Translations under genes and position numbers: made by a program
Part shown: one piece after another, positions 8,401 to 16,198 of the stretch
Layout of the letters: each line of letters starts with the position of its first letter
Numbering within the stretch: the stretch's first letter is position 1
Assembly: GCA_964540005.1 (NCBI GenBank)
Contig: CAZILN010000091.1
Location: forward strand, 1-25,804
Reading direction: 5' to 3'
Source: CAZILN01 sp964540005
GTDB taxonomy: Bacteria > Bacteroidota > Bacteroidia > Bacteroidales > SM23-62
DNA length: 25,804 nt
The notes under the pieces: model-generated
The model's database searches: none
Seen by the model: only the letters and a program-made list of their open reading frames with translations
What the model was told of the DNA's origin: nothing

Positions 8401-9744
8401 ATGAAACGATATAAAGCAATCGCCTGCACAGGTCTGTTGATACTTACAGCTACATACCTTGCTGCTCAGCCACGAATAATCGACAGGGTGGTTGCCGTAG
8501 TAGGCGATAATATGATCCTTCAGTCTGACGTGGAGAACCTTTATCTTCAATACAGAGCACAGGGAATGCCTGTTTCAGCAGATAACAAATGTGTAATCCT
8601 TGAAGAATTCCTGTCTCAGAAACTACTGCTGAACCAGGCAAAGATTGACAGTATAGAGGTTACGGAGTCCCAGGTAGAGCTTTCACTCGACAACAGGCTG
8701 CAATATTTCATCAACCAGATCGGTTCACAGGAAAAGCTTGAGGCCTATTTCAATAAAACTATTTTCCAGATCAAAGACGATTTCAGGGATCTCATCCGTG
8801 ACCAGATGATCACGAATGAGATGCAGACGGAAATCACAGGATCCGTAGCTGTTACTCCCTCAGAAGTCAGACAATTCTATAACAATTTCCCCAAAGACAG
8901 CATCCCATACATAGATGCGCAGACGGAAATCAGTCAGATCGTAATTTACCCTCCGGTAACAGAGGATGCCATTTTTAATGTAAAGCAACGGCTCCTGGAA
9001 TTGCGTAAACGCATTATTGACGGGGATAGTTTTACCACACTGGCTGTATTGTACTCTGAAGACGGTTCTGCCACTAGAGGTGGGGAGGTTGGTTTCAAGG
9101 GTAAGGGAGAGCTCGATTCCGAATATGCGAAAGCAGCCTTCAGCCTTAAGAAAGACGGAATTTCGACTATCGTTGAATCAGATTTTGGCTACCATATCAT
9201 ACAGCTGATCGAACGCCAGGATGACCGTGTAAATACCAGGCATATCCTGATGAAAGCTAAAATAGAACCTGATGCTGTTGTAAAAACAACAAGCAGGCTA
9301 GACAGCCTTGCTACTGTTATCAGAACCGACACACTCACATTCGCAACTGCTGCAAGGTATTTTTCCCAGGACAAACATACCAGTGTCAACGGGGGCATCA
9401 GGATCAATCCATACACCAATACCACCCAGTTTGAAATGGACGAATTGAATCCCGAGGATTATTATGCCATTAAAGACCTTGAGGTCGGGGAAATCACCAG
9501 GGCTTTTCAATCGACCGATGAAAATGGAAAACAAGTGTATAAGATCATCAGGGTGAACAGCAGAACAAAGCCACACCGGGCCAACCTTAAAGATGATTAT
9601 ATGACACTCCAGGCACTGGCACTGGTTGAAAAAAAAGAACAGGTTTTTCAGGACTGGATACAGGAAAAAATTCTCTCTACCTATATCAGGATAGACGATT
9701 CCTTTAAATCATGTACATTTGCTCATGAGGACTGGGTCAGGTAG
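8401..9744 (+). CDS. surA: SurA-like periplasmic chaperone / peptidylprolyl isomerase
   Basis: 447 residues, close to E. coli SurA (428). Signal peptide 1-22 ends in YLAAQ. The N-terminal chaperone domain opens with the SurA hallmark IDRVVAVVGDNMILQSDVEN (27-46). Two parvulin-type domains follow, about 173-272 (GGEVGF, FGYHIIQLIERQ) and about 276-385 (NTRHILMKAKI, NGGIRINPY). The second lacks the usual FGxHI end, so it may be inactive. The C-terminal helix 395-430 would pack back on the N domain as in SurA. Role: carrying unfolded outer-membrane proteins across the periplasm. It is third of three SurA/PpiC-type genes, 8 bp after the lipoprotein gene and 30 bp before the OstA-like gene. Confidence 0.9.
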   Translation: MKRYKAIACTGLLILTATYLAAQPRIIDRVVAVVGDNMILQSDVENLYLQYRAQGMPVSADNKCVILEEFLSQKLLLNQAKIDSIEVTESQVELSLDNRLQYFINQIGSQEKLEAYFNKTIFQIKDDFRDLIRDQMITNEMQTEITGSVAVTPSEVRQFYNNFPKDSIPYIDAQTEISQIVIYPPVTEDAIFNVKQRLLELRKRIIDGDSFTTLAVLYSEDGSATRGGEVGFKGKGELDSEYAKAAFSLKKDGISTIVESDFGYHIIQLIERQDDRVNTRHILMKAKIEPDAVVKTTSRLDSLATVIRTDTLTFATAARYFSQDKHTSVNGGIRINPYTNTTQFEMDELNPEDYYAIKDLEVGEITRAFQSTDENGKQVYKIIRVNSRTKPHRANLKDDYMTLQALALVEKKEQVFQDWIQEKILSTYIRIDDSFKSCTFAHEDWVR

Positions 9745-9774
9745 CTCTCTTTCCCCTCTTCTAACGGATCTCAG

Positions 9775-11301
9775 ATGAGCACTTCATGTAACCTCATAAA
9801 ACTACTATTACTGGCGCTATCTGGAAGTGTCCTGGTTGCATCTCAGGCCATGAGCCAGGAAGTTAAACAGATAGAGATCATTTATGCCGAACTGATGGAG
9901 CATGATGAATCACTGGGACCGGGCGTCATCAAATGCCTGGGCAATGTTCAGTTCAAGCAGGAAGGTATGTTAATGGATTGTGACTCTGCCTATTTTTATG
10001 GAGAGGAGAACCGTGTTAATGCCTGGAACAACATCCACATTTACCAGGCCGACACTCTTCATCTTTACGGTGATCAACTGGAATACCTGGGGGATATCAA
10101 ACTGGCCAAATTCCGCAAAAATGTCATCCTGATCGATAAAGAATCAATCCTGCAGACAGAGTATCTTGATTTTGACAGGATCAATGATGTTGGATACTAC
10201 ATTAACGGAGGAACCATCAACAGCGGGGATAATATCCTGAGAAGTACTACCGGCCATTATTTCTCTGCTGTTAAAATGGCTCATTTCAGGGATAGTGTGG
10301 TAATCACGAATCCTGATTATACCATATATTCTGATACGCTCAGGTATCACACCGAGACTGAAATTGCCTACTTTGAAGGTCCTACAGAAATCATCAGTGA
10401 GGATAACTACATCTATTGCGAGAATGGCTGGTATGATACGGAAAAGGATATATCCCAGTTCAACAAAAATGCTTACCTGGAATCAAAGGGACAGTTCCTC
10501 AGGGGCGACAGCCTGTATTACGAGAGGACCCTGGGGCTGGGAAAAGCATTTGACAATGTAGAACTTTTTGATTCGGCCCAGGACATACTCCTGCGGGGCA
10601 GGGAAGCATTATATATTGAAGATCCTGAATATGCACTGCTGACTGACCGTGCGGAATTCGTACAGATCGATGGAGAAGATTCCCTGTATGTACATGCCGA
10701 CACCCTTGAATCAATGCTTGATACCAGTGGGATTTTCAAGATCCTTAAGGCTTATTATAAGGTCAAGATATTCCGGTATGACCTCCAGGGCAAATGTGAT
10801 TCCCTTGTCTACCTTGAGCGTGATTCTGTTTTTGAACTGCATCATGCACCGGTGCTATGGTCTGATGAGAATCAACTTACTTCTGAGTTTATCAAGGTAC
10901 ATATGGCCAATAAAAAACTCGATTATATAGAATTTACCAGGAATTCCTTCATAATCTCACAGGAAGATTCCACACGATTCAACCAGATCAAAGGCAGGAA
11001 TATGACCGGATATTTCACAGATAACAAACTCGTAAACATACTTGTAAAAGGGAACGGGCAGGCGATCTATTTCATTGATGATATGGAGAAAGAAATCGGT
11101 GTTAATAAGGCCGAAAGCACAGATATAATGATCTATATGAAGAATAGAAAGATTGACAGGATCAATATGCTTATCTCCCCTGAAGGAACAATATATCCAC
11201 CTGGTTTTCTTGAGAAAAACGATTTATACCTCACCGGATTTACCTGGCTCCAGAAACACCGGCCGCTGAAGAAAGATGATATTTTTATCTGGAAGGAATG
11301 A
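9775..11301 (+). CDS. OstA/LptA-like lipopolysaccharide transport protein
   Basis: 508 residues. A signal peptide (hydrophobic 8-23, probable cleavage near AMS-27/Q) precedes an LptA/OstA-type beta-jellyroll region. The N-terminal part (about 32-150) shows the typical pattern of a Y-A-x-x-M-x-H-D start, a G-N-V-Q-F-K-Q-E-G-x-x-M-D-C-D strand and repeated 20-25-residue strands around NAWNNIHIYQADTLHLYGD (82-100). Similar strands recur to about 450. In Bacteroidota such OstA-like proteins are thought to carry LPS in the periplasm between the LptC and LptD counterparts. It ends the guaB-ppiC-lipoprotein-surA run (30-bp gap), which joins outer-membrane protein and LPS delivery. Two long hairpins follow. 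No beta-barrel LptD domain is present. Confidence 0.82.
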   Translation: MSTSCNLIKLLLLALSGSVLVASQAMSQEVKQIEIIYAELMEHDESLGPGVIKCLGNVQFKQEGMLMDCDSAYFYGEENRVNAWNNIHIYQADTLHLYGDQLEYLGDIKLAKFRKNVILIDKESILQTEYLDFDRINDVGYYINGGTINSGDNILRSTTGHYFSAVKMAHFRDSVVITNPDYTIYSDTLRYHTETEIAYFEGPTEIISEDNYIYCENGWYDTEKDISQFNKNAYLESKGQFLRGDSLYYERTLGLGKAFDNVELFDSAQDILLRGREALYIEDPEYALLTDRAEFVQIDGEDSLYVHADTLESMLDTSGIFKILKAYYKVKIFRYDLQGKCDSLVYLERDSVFELHHAPVLWSDENQLTSEFIKVHMANKKLDYIEFTRNSFIISQEDSTRFNQIKGRNMTGYFTDNKLVNILVKGNGQAIYFIDDMEKEIGVNKAESTDIMIYMKNRKIDRINMLISPEGTIYPPGFLEKNDLYLTGFTWLQKHRPLKKDDIFIWKE

Positions 11302-11348
11302 TGGGAAGGATAGTATATATTCAACTACACAGTTAGTGGGAGGATATT

Positions 11349-11392
11349 AAAATATTGCTACTTAGCTTCGCGTAGCTAAGTAGCCATATTTT
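11349..11392. terminator. Long hairpin 1, probable bidirectional terminator
   Basis: Arms 11349-11367 and 11374-11392 pair at 18 of 19 positions (one T/C mismatch), with the six-base loop TCGCGT at 11368-11373. The arm starts with AAAATAT and ends with ATATTTT, so a U-rich 3' end is made on either strand. It sits 48 bp after the OstA-like stop codon and upstream of a second hairpin. Its loop-proximal right arm is almost repeated in hairpin 2. Confidence 0.7.
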
Positions 11393-11408
11393 CATTACTG
11401 CCAAAAAT

Positions 11409-11480
11409 AAAAGGATATATTGCAAAATGCGGCCTCACGTCACGTTAGTTATGTAGCCGCATTTTGTAATATATCCTTTT
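11409..11480. terminator. Long hairpin 2, probable bidirectional terminator or dispersed inverted repeat
   Basis: Arms 11409-11433 and 11456-11480 pair at 24 of 25 positions; the exception is a G-T pair that would wobble in RNA of the + strand. The loop is 22 bases. Outer ends are AAAAGG and CCTTTT, so each strand ends in a U run. It ends 2 bp from the stop codon of the convergent DUF2795 gene. The arms are much longer than a simple terminator needs. Confidence 0.65.
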
Positions 11481-11482
11481 AC

Positions 11483-11704
11483 TCAATACTCGTCTTCGTT
11501 GAAGAAGAAATCATCCTTGCTGGGATAATCGGGCCAGATATCTTCAATACTTTCATAGATATCCCCCTCATCCTCAATTTCCTGCAGATTTTCAATTACC
11601 TCAAGAGGAGCACCGGACCGAATACCAAAATCAATCAATTCGTCTTTTGACGCCGGCCAAGGTGCATCTTCCAATTTTGAAGCTAATTCAAGTGTCCAAT
11701 ACAT
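11483..11704 (-). CDS. DUF2795 family small acidic protein
   Basis: 73 residues with the start at the ATG 11702-11704 (MYWTLELASKLEDAPWPASK). I chose it because conserved Bacteroidota homologues begin at this point and because AGGA sits 2 nt upstream. An in-frame TTG at 11731 would add nine residues with no family support. The protein contains the highly conserved core PWPASKDELIDFGIRSGAP and ends in the acidic tail WPDYPSKDDFFFNEDEY. Function unknown; DUF2795-related proteins are small and cytoplasmic. It is the last gene of a probable four-gene operon, 74 bp after the cobalamin adenosyltransferase, and converges on the hairpin pair. Confidence 0.88.
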   Translation of the reverse strand: MYWTLELASKLEDAPWPASKDELIDFGIRSGAPLEVIENLQEIEDEGDIYESIEDIWPDYPSKDDFFFNEDEY

Positions 11705-11706
11705 GT

Positions 11707-11710
11707 TCCT
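11707..11710 (-). promoter_or_regulatory. Shine-Dalgarno AGGA that fixes the DUF2795 start
   Basis: On the minus strand the sequence reads CTCAGGAACATG. The AGGA is unusual here, because almost all other genes in the window lack such a site. It supports the ATG at 11704 over the upstream TTG at 11731. The spacing to ATG is short. Confidence 0.4.
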
Positions 11711-11778
11711 GAGATTAATGAATCGGGACAATCACTCCCTGAAAATTGTGCAAATATAAAAAAAAATTGAAATTACAA

Positions 11779-12318
11779 TCAGGCATTCCATTTTATTTCT
11801 TCACTACCTGAAATCCTGAGGATGTATCGGGCAAGGACAAAAAGGTAATCTGCCAGCCTGTTTAAGAATTTTAGAACCAGTTCCAGGTCACTGTTTTCTC
11901 CTGTTAATGGCACAACCAGCCGTTCTGCCCTGCGGCAGATGCTGCGACAAATATGACAATATGAGGATGCGGTATGACCTCCCGGAATGATGAATGAACG
12001 CAGGGGGGGAAGTTCATTTTCAATTATATCTATTTCTTGTTCGAGGCGATGAATATCGGGATCAGACAATAAGGGGATATTTGCCTCTGCACCCACCTCC
12101 CTTGAAAGGATAGCTGATGCCACCATCAGCCTGTCCTGTATCCATACCAGAACATCTTTCTTTTTGCAGCTTTCCTCCTGGTCACGGATCAGTCCAAGCC
12201 ATGAAATCACTTCATCAAGCGTTCCGCCGGCTTCAATCCTTGGATGGTTCTTGGGTACCCGGGTGCCGCCAAGCAGGGAGGTAATTCCCTTATCTCCTCC
12301 TCTGGTATATATTTTCAT
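11779..12318 (-). CDS. PduO-type cob(I)alamin adenosyltransferase
   Basis: 179 residues, usual for the family. It transfers the adenosyl group of ATP to cob(I)alamin or cob(I)yrinate diamide to make the B12 coenzyme, in the cytoplasm. Motifs: N-terminal ATP loop YTRGGDKGITSLLGGTRVPK (4-23), HPRIEAGGTLDE (25-36), PGG (112-114), the arginine motif CRRAER (128-133) and NRLADYLFVLAR (153-164). In GTLDEVISWLG the usual Asn-Ser is replaced by Ile-Ser. The motif R and D residues are intact, so activity is likely. It starts 11 bp after the ABC ATPase stop codon and is followed by DUF2795. No B12 riboswitch or other B12 gene is near. Confidence 0.92.
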   Translation of the reverse strand: MKIYTRGGDKGITSLLGGTRVPKNHPRIEAGGTLDEVISWLGLIRDQEESCKKKDVLVWIQDRLMVASAILSREVGAEANIPLLSDPDIHRLEQEIDIIENELPPLRSFIIPGGHTASSYCHICRSICRRAERLVVPLTGENSDLELVLKFLNRLADYLFVLARYILRISGSEEIKWNA

Positions 12319-12329
12319 GTTTTTGGGTG

Positions 12330-13142
12330 CTAAGCTTCCGAGACAGTCTCCTCTTCCTTAACTATATCAGATTCAACATTTCCGTCTATTAAACGAATGA
12401 TGCGCCTGGCTCTAAGGGCAATGTCCTCTTCGTGGGTTACCAGTATAACTGTATTACCCCTGTCGTGGATCTCATCGATCAGGTTCATTATATCGATAGA
12501 AGTTTTGGAATCAAGGTTTCCGGTCGGTTCATCGGCAAGTATTATTGCTGGTTTGTTCACCAGGGCCCGGGCTACTGCAACCCTCTGCCTTTGTCCGCCC
12601 GAAAGCTCATTGGGCTTGTGCTCCATCCTGTCTCCGAGTCCTACACTCTCAAGGGTTTCCTTGGCCCTTTCAATCCGTTCGGTTTTCGAGACGCCGGCAT
12701 ATACCAGCGGAAGCATTACATTCTCAAGTGCGGAATACCTGGGTAAAAGATTAAAGGTCTGGAAAATGAAGCCGATCTCGTTATTCCTGATATCCGCCAG
12801 CTGGTTGTCCTCCATCCTCATCATCATGGAAAGATCATCCTTTTTTATCGTGATCTCGTTACTGGCATCCCCGTTATTGTTCCCTATAGTTTCCGGACCA
12901 AGTCCGGGCTTGAATTCAATATGACTCACAATGTTATTGTTAAGCACATACTTCCCGACAGTCGGAGTGTCCAGGCATCCGATAATATTCATCAGGGTGG
13001 ACTTACCTGATCCCGAAGGTCCCATAATGGCCACGAAATCATTTCTGTCAATATTCAGGTCAATTGACCTTAATGCCCGTACCTCTATTTTACCAATATA
13101 GTAGTACTTGACTAAATTCTCTAAGGTTATAATGCTTTCCAT
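12330..13142 (-). CDS. ABC transporter ATP-binding protein, MacB/LolD-like, with insertion
   Basis: 270 residues from the ATG at 13140-13142 (MESIITLENLVKYY). An in-frame TTG at 13166 gives eight extra residues that the family lacks. Motifs: Walker A GPSGSGKST (41-49), Q-loop Gln128 in IGFIFQTFNLLPRYSALENV, signature LSGGQRQRVAVARAL (180-194), Walker B ILADEP (201-206), D-loop GNLDS and H-loop His237. The pattern is that of the LolD/MacB/FtsE branch, which powers lipoprotein release or substrate extrusion. Between Walker A and the Q-loop, about residues 74-110 form an additional, Met- and Asn-rich segment not found in LolD. No permease gene lies beside it, so its partner must be encoded elsewhere. 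Confidence 0.88.
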   Translation of the reverse strand: MESIITLENLVKYYYIGKIEVRALRSIDLNIDRNDFVAIMGPSGSGKSTLMNIIGCLDTPTVGKYVLNNNIVSHIEFKPGLGPETIGNNNGDASNEITIKKDDLSMMMRMEDNQLADIRNNEIGFIFQTFNLLPRYSALENVMLPLVYAGVSKTERIERAKETLESVGLGDRMEHKPNELSGGQRQRVAVARALVNKPAIILADEPTGNLDSKTSIDIMNLIDEIHDRGNTVILVTHEEDIALRARRIIRLIDGNVESDIVKEEETVSEA

Positions 13143-13180
13143 GTGGAAAAATTTTTTAAAGCTCAAAAGTAATAAAAAAA

Positions 13181-13960
13181 CTATGACAGCCGCATGATAT
13201 AATGCTGCTTATACATACCTGTCCTGAAAAACAGGATCCCCATCCGGAACAGGTCGATACTCAATGTAATCCGGGGCATTTCGATGATCTTATTCCAGGC
13301 CCTGTTCATTCCTTCTGACAGATGGATATCATCCAGGACAATTACACTGTCCTCCTTAACAACTTGCAGAAACACCGAAATATTATCCAGTACACTGCTT
13401 TCTTGATGATCCCCGTCAATAAAGACCATCAGGGGATGATCCATTTGTTTCAGCATCCCGGGAAGGCTATCCGAAAACCGTCCTGTAATGACTTCTATCT
13501 GCCTGAATCCGCAGCAGGTAAAATATCCGGCAGCCTTTCCTGCTATTTCCGGACAAGCTTCCAGGCTGATTATCCTTGTTTCGCCAGAAGCCTCAGCCAT
13601 ATACATGGTACTGATTCCCAGTCCGGTACCTAACTCAACGATCAATGCCGGCCTGTTAAAGCTTACCATCCTGCTGAGAATGGAACTGTACCTCTTACTT
13701 ACCGCGGTCTGTTTCATGACCTTCCCCAATGGCCGACGGTCAGAAAGATTTTTGCGGGTCCCGGCCCCATGATCAGTTACATCGAGCAACTCACCGGAGG
13801 CTTCAGCCTCTTTTCTCAGGTTTTCTATTAGACTGCTTTGGAGGGCTGGTGGTTTAATGACAGAAGTATAAAAATCATAAACAAAAGGTGAGTGGATCCC
13901 GTGCCCTTTCCTGTGTCCTGCCCTCAGAAGGTATTTCAGATAAGATATGAACTGGTACAT
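13181..13960 (-). CDS. Class I SAM-dependent methyltransferase, O-methyltransferase-like
   Basis: 259 residues. The N terminus carries HRKGHGIHSPFVYDF (16-30), a signature of a Bacteroidota methyltransferase group of unknown substrate. The Rossmann domain shows motif I VELGTGLGISTMYMA (108-122), acidic E134 in ISLEACPE, FIDGDHQ (180-186) and VLDDIHLSEGM (208-218). The D-G-D-H and D-D-I-H residues match metal-dependent O-methyltransferases of the Methyltransf_24 type. ATG at 13958-13960 matches the family start. It is first of the minus-strand run with the ABC ATPase, whose start is 38 bp downstream. It is divergent from recG across a 98-bp gap. Target unknown. Confidence 0.78.
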   Translation of the reverse strand: MYQFISYLKYLLRAGHRKGHGIHSPFVYDFYTSVIKPPALQSSLIENLRKEAEASGELLDVTDHGAGTRKNLSDRRPLGKVMKQTAVSKRYSSILSRMVSFNRPALIVELGTGLGISTMYMAEASGETRIISLEACPEIAGKAAGYFTCCGFRQIEVITGRFSDSLPGMLKQMDHPLMVFIDGDHQESSVLDNISVFLQVVKEDSVIVLDDIHLSEGMNRAWNKIIEMPRITLSIDLFRMGILFFRTGMYKQHYIMRLS

Positions 13961-14013
13961 CGGTCAAAAATAATAAGAATACCAATGCAATGTTAGTAAG
14001 TCCCCTCGCTGTA

Positions 14014-14045
14014 TTTGTTCCTGTGACGTCATATTTATAATTTTA
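14014..14045 (+). promoter_or_regulatory. Bacteroidota-type promoter for recG
   Basis: TTTG at 14014-14017 and TAATTTTA at 14038-14045 are 20 bp apart. This fits the Bacteroidota sigma-ABfr pattern TTTG-N19/20-TAnnTTTG with one mismatch at the last base. The start codon of recG is at 14059, so the leader would be short. Confidence 0.45.
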
Positions 14046-14058
14046 GGCAAAAACAAGT

Positions 14059-16164
14059 ATGTCTGATATCCTTCAGAATGATATAAAATTTCTTCCGGGT
14101 GTCGGACCGAAACGGGCAGAGTTACTTTACAAGGAACTGAATATCGCCACTTTCGGGGATCTGCTGTATCATTTTCCGTATAAGTATATCGACCGGACGA
14201 AATTCTACAGTATTTCCGAGATCTCACCAGGATTGCCCCATATCCAGGTCAAGGGGCAGGTAATGGCAATGAATATGGCAGGCGGTGGCCGAAAAAAACG
14301 CCTGGTTGCAGAATTCTCTGATGGTACGGGCAGTATCGAGCTGGTCTGGTTCCAGCGGATAAACTGGATCAAAGACAGTGTCAAACCCGGGAGGGACTAT
14401 GTGGCTTTCGGAAGACCAAGTGTGTACGGCAGGAAGATCAACCTTATCCATCCGGAACTGGAAGAAGTCGAAAAATACCAGGCACAGCCGGGTTCCGGAC
14501 TTCAATCTATGTACAGCACTACCGAGGCACTCAAAGACAATTACCTATCTTCCCGGACCCTGCACAAACTTATCACCAACCTGTTTACTTCCTTCAAGGT
14601 CGAGATCCCGGAAACACTGCCCGATTACCTGGTAAAGGAATATGGCCTTCTTACCATTAATGAAGCGCTTCGAAACATACATTTTCCGGAGAATGCCAAA
14701 CTCCTCAGGAATGCAGAATACAGGCTTAAGTTTGAAGAACTTTTTTATATCCAGCTCAGCATCCTCAGGCAGAAATTCAACCGGCTTAACTATTTCCAGG
14801 GCTTTGTTTTCTCGCGTGTAGGCGATTACCTCAACAACTTTTACAGTAAGAACCTTCCGTTTGAACTGACAGGTGCACAGAAGCGGGTTATCAGGGAGAT
14901 CAGGCGCGATTTGGGCTCAGGGAAGCAGATGAACAGGCTGCTTCAGGGTGATGTGGGCAGCGGCAAGACCCTGGTGGCCCTGATGAATATGCTTATTGCC
15001 CTGGACAACGATTTCCAGGCTTGCCTGATGGCCCCCACTGAAATTCTGGCTAACCAGCACTTTGCTACCCTGAGTGGAATGGTAGAAGGATTAGGGATCA
15101 ACCTGAAGCTGCTGACCGGTTCCATAAAGAAGGCAGAAAGAATTCCCATCCATGAGGAACTGATGAATGGAGCCCTGCAAATACTGGTCGGTACCCATGC
15201 CCTGCTTGAAGATGTGGTTCAGTTTAAGAATCTCGGACTGGTAATAATTGATGAGCAGCACCGTTTCGGAGTAGCACAGCGGGCCCGCCTGTGGCAAAAA
15301 AATGAGCAGCCTCCCCATGTGCTGGTCATGACAGCCACTCCTATTCCCAGAACACTGGCTATGACCCTGTATGGGGACCTTGATGTATCGGTTATAGATG
15401 AAATGCCTCCGGGACGAAAACCCATCCAGACTTTCCATTATACTGACTCCAAAAGGCTCAAGGTGCATGGCTTCATGCAGAAACAGCTGGCAGAAGGACG
15501 GCAGATCTTTGTTGTATTTCCGCTTATCAAAGAATCGGAGAAGATGGATTATAAGGACCTGGAAGATGGATATTTCAGCATCTGTGATGCCTTTCCTGCT
15601 CCTGAGTATGCCGTCAGTATGGTACACGGCAGGATGAAGGCACAGGAAAAAGAAATTGAAATGAAGCGTTTCATCGAAGGCAAGACACACATACTGGTGG
15701 CGACCACTGTGATTGAGGTCGGTGTTGATATTCCCAACGCTACGGTTATGATCATTGAAAGTGCCGAGCGTTTCGGACTGTCACAGTTGCATCAGCTGAG
15801 GGGCAGGGTTGGCAGGGGTGCTGATCAGTCCTACTGCATACTAATGAGTTCCTATAAGCTTACCGACGATGCTAAGAAAAGGTTCGAGACCATGGTCAGG
15901 ACAACAGACGGGTTTGAAATTGCAGAAGCCGATCTGCAGCTTCGCGGACCCGGCGACCTTGAAGGAACCCAGCAAAGCGGGATTCCCTTTGAACTGAAAA
16001 TTGCCAACCTTGGAAAGGACGGTCAGATCCTGCAGTATGCCAGGGACATAGTGCTGAAAATACTGGAGGAGGATCCCCTCCTTGATGATCCCCGGAATGC
16101 CGTCCTCTTGCTGCAACTCAAAAAACTCTCCCGGAGCAGCTTTGACTGGAGCAATATAAGCTGA
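14059..16164 (+). CDS. recG: ATP-dependent DNA helicase RecG
   Basis: 701 residues, the standard length. It remodels stalled replication forks and branch-migrates Holliday junctions. The N-terminal wedge domain opens with FLPGVGPKRAELL (11-23), and an OB fold follows at about 60-135. Helicase motifs: Walker A GDVGSGKT (297-304, K303), APTEILANQH (325-334), DEQH (398-401) in DEQHRFGVAQRARL, MTATPIPRTLAMT, TTVIEVGVDIPNATVMIIE, and QLRGRVGRG. The C-terminal ADLQLRGPGDLEGTQQSG is the TRG-type motif of RecG. ATG at 14059. It converges with the membrane protein gene, leaving 34 bp with no clear hairpin. Confidence 0.98.
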   Translation: MSDILQNDIKFLPGVGPKRAELLYKELNIATFGDLLYHFPYKYIDRTKFYSISEISPGLPHIQVKGQVMAMNMAGGGRKKRLVAEFSDGTGSIELVWFQRINWIKDSVKPGRDYVAFGRPSVYGRKINLIHPELEEVEKYQAQPGSGLQSMYSTTEALKDNYLSSRTLHKLITNLFTSFKVEIPETLPDYLVKEYGLLTINEALRNIHFPENAKLLRNAEYRLKFEELFYIQLSILRQKFNRLNYFQGFVFSRVGDYLNNFYSKNLPFELTGAQKRVIREIRRDLGSGKQMNRLLQGDVGSGKTLVALMNMLIALDNDFQACLMAPTEILANQHFATLSGMVEGLGINLKLLTGSIKKAERIPIHEELMNGALQILVGTHALLEDVVQFKNLGLVIIDEQHRFGVAQRARLWQKNEQPPHVLVMTATPIPRTLAMTLYGDLDVSVIDEMPPGRKPIQTFHYTDSKRLKVHGFMQKQLAEGRQIFVVFPLIKESEKMDYKDLEDGYFSICDAFPAPEYAVSMVHGRMKAQEKEIEMKRFIEGKTHILVATTVIEVGVDIPNATVMIIESAERFGLSQLHQLRGRVGRGADQSYCILMSSYKLTDDAKKRFETMVRTTDGFEIAEADLQLRGPGDLEGTQQSGIPFELKIANLGKDGQILQYARDIVLKILEEDPLLDDPRNAVLLLQLKKLSRSSFDWSNIS

Positions 16165-16198
16165 AGTCGTCGTTCATCTCCGGAAGAGATAAATTCTC

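Noticed and set aside
11409..11480. Possible integron attC site
   Set aside because: The loop contains GTTAGTT, which does not fit the GTTRRRY core. No integrase or cassette array is present, and the perfect long arms are unlike attC.
12319..12329. Cobalamin riboswitch upstream of the adenosyltransferase
   Set aside because: Only 11 bp separate it from the upstream gene and no B12-box-like structure fits. The gene is probably read through from upstream.
12397..12924. 175-codon open frame on the + strand
   Set aside because: It lies antisense to the ABC ATPase, whose motifs are complete. Its composition reads as a Ser/Leu-rich reverse-frame shadow.
13965..13972. TATTTTTG on the minus strand upstream of the methyltransferase gene
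   Set aside because: It matches the -7 consensus but lies only 4 nt from the ATG and has no -33 TTTG at the right distance. It may be chance in A/T-rich DNA.
15091..15690. 199-codon minus-strand open frame inside recG
   Set aside because: It is a shadow of the RecG helicase domain, with no start context or motif of its own.
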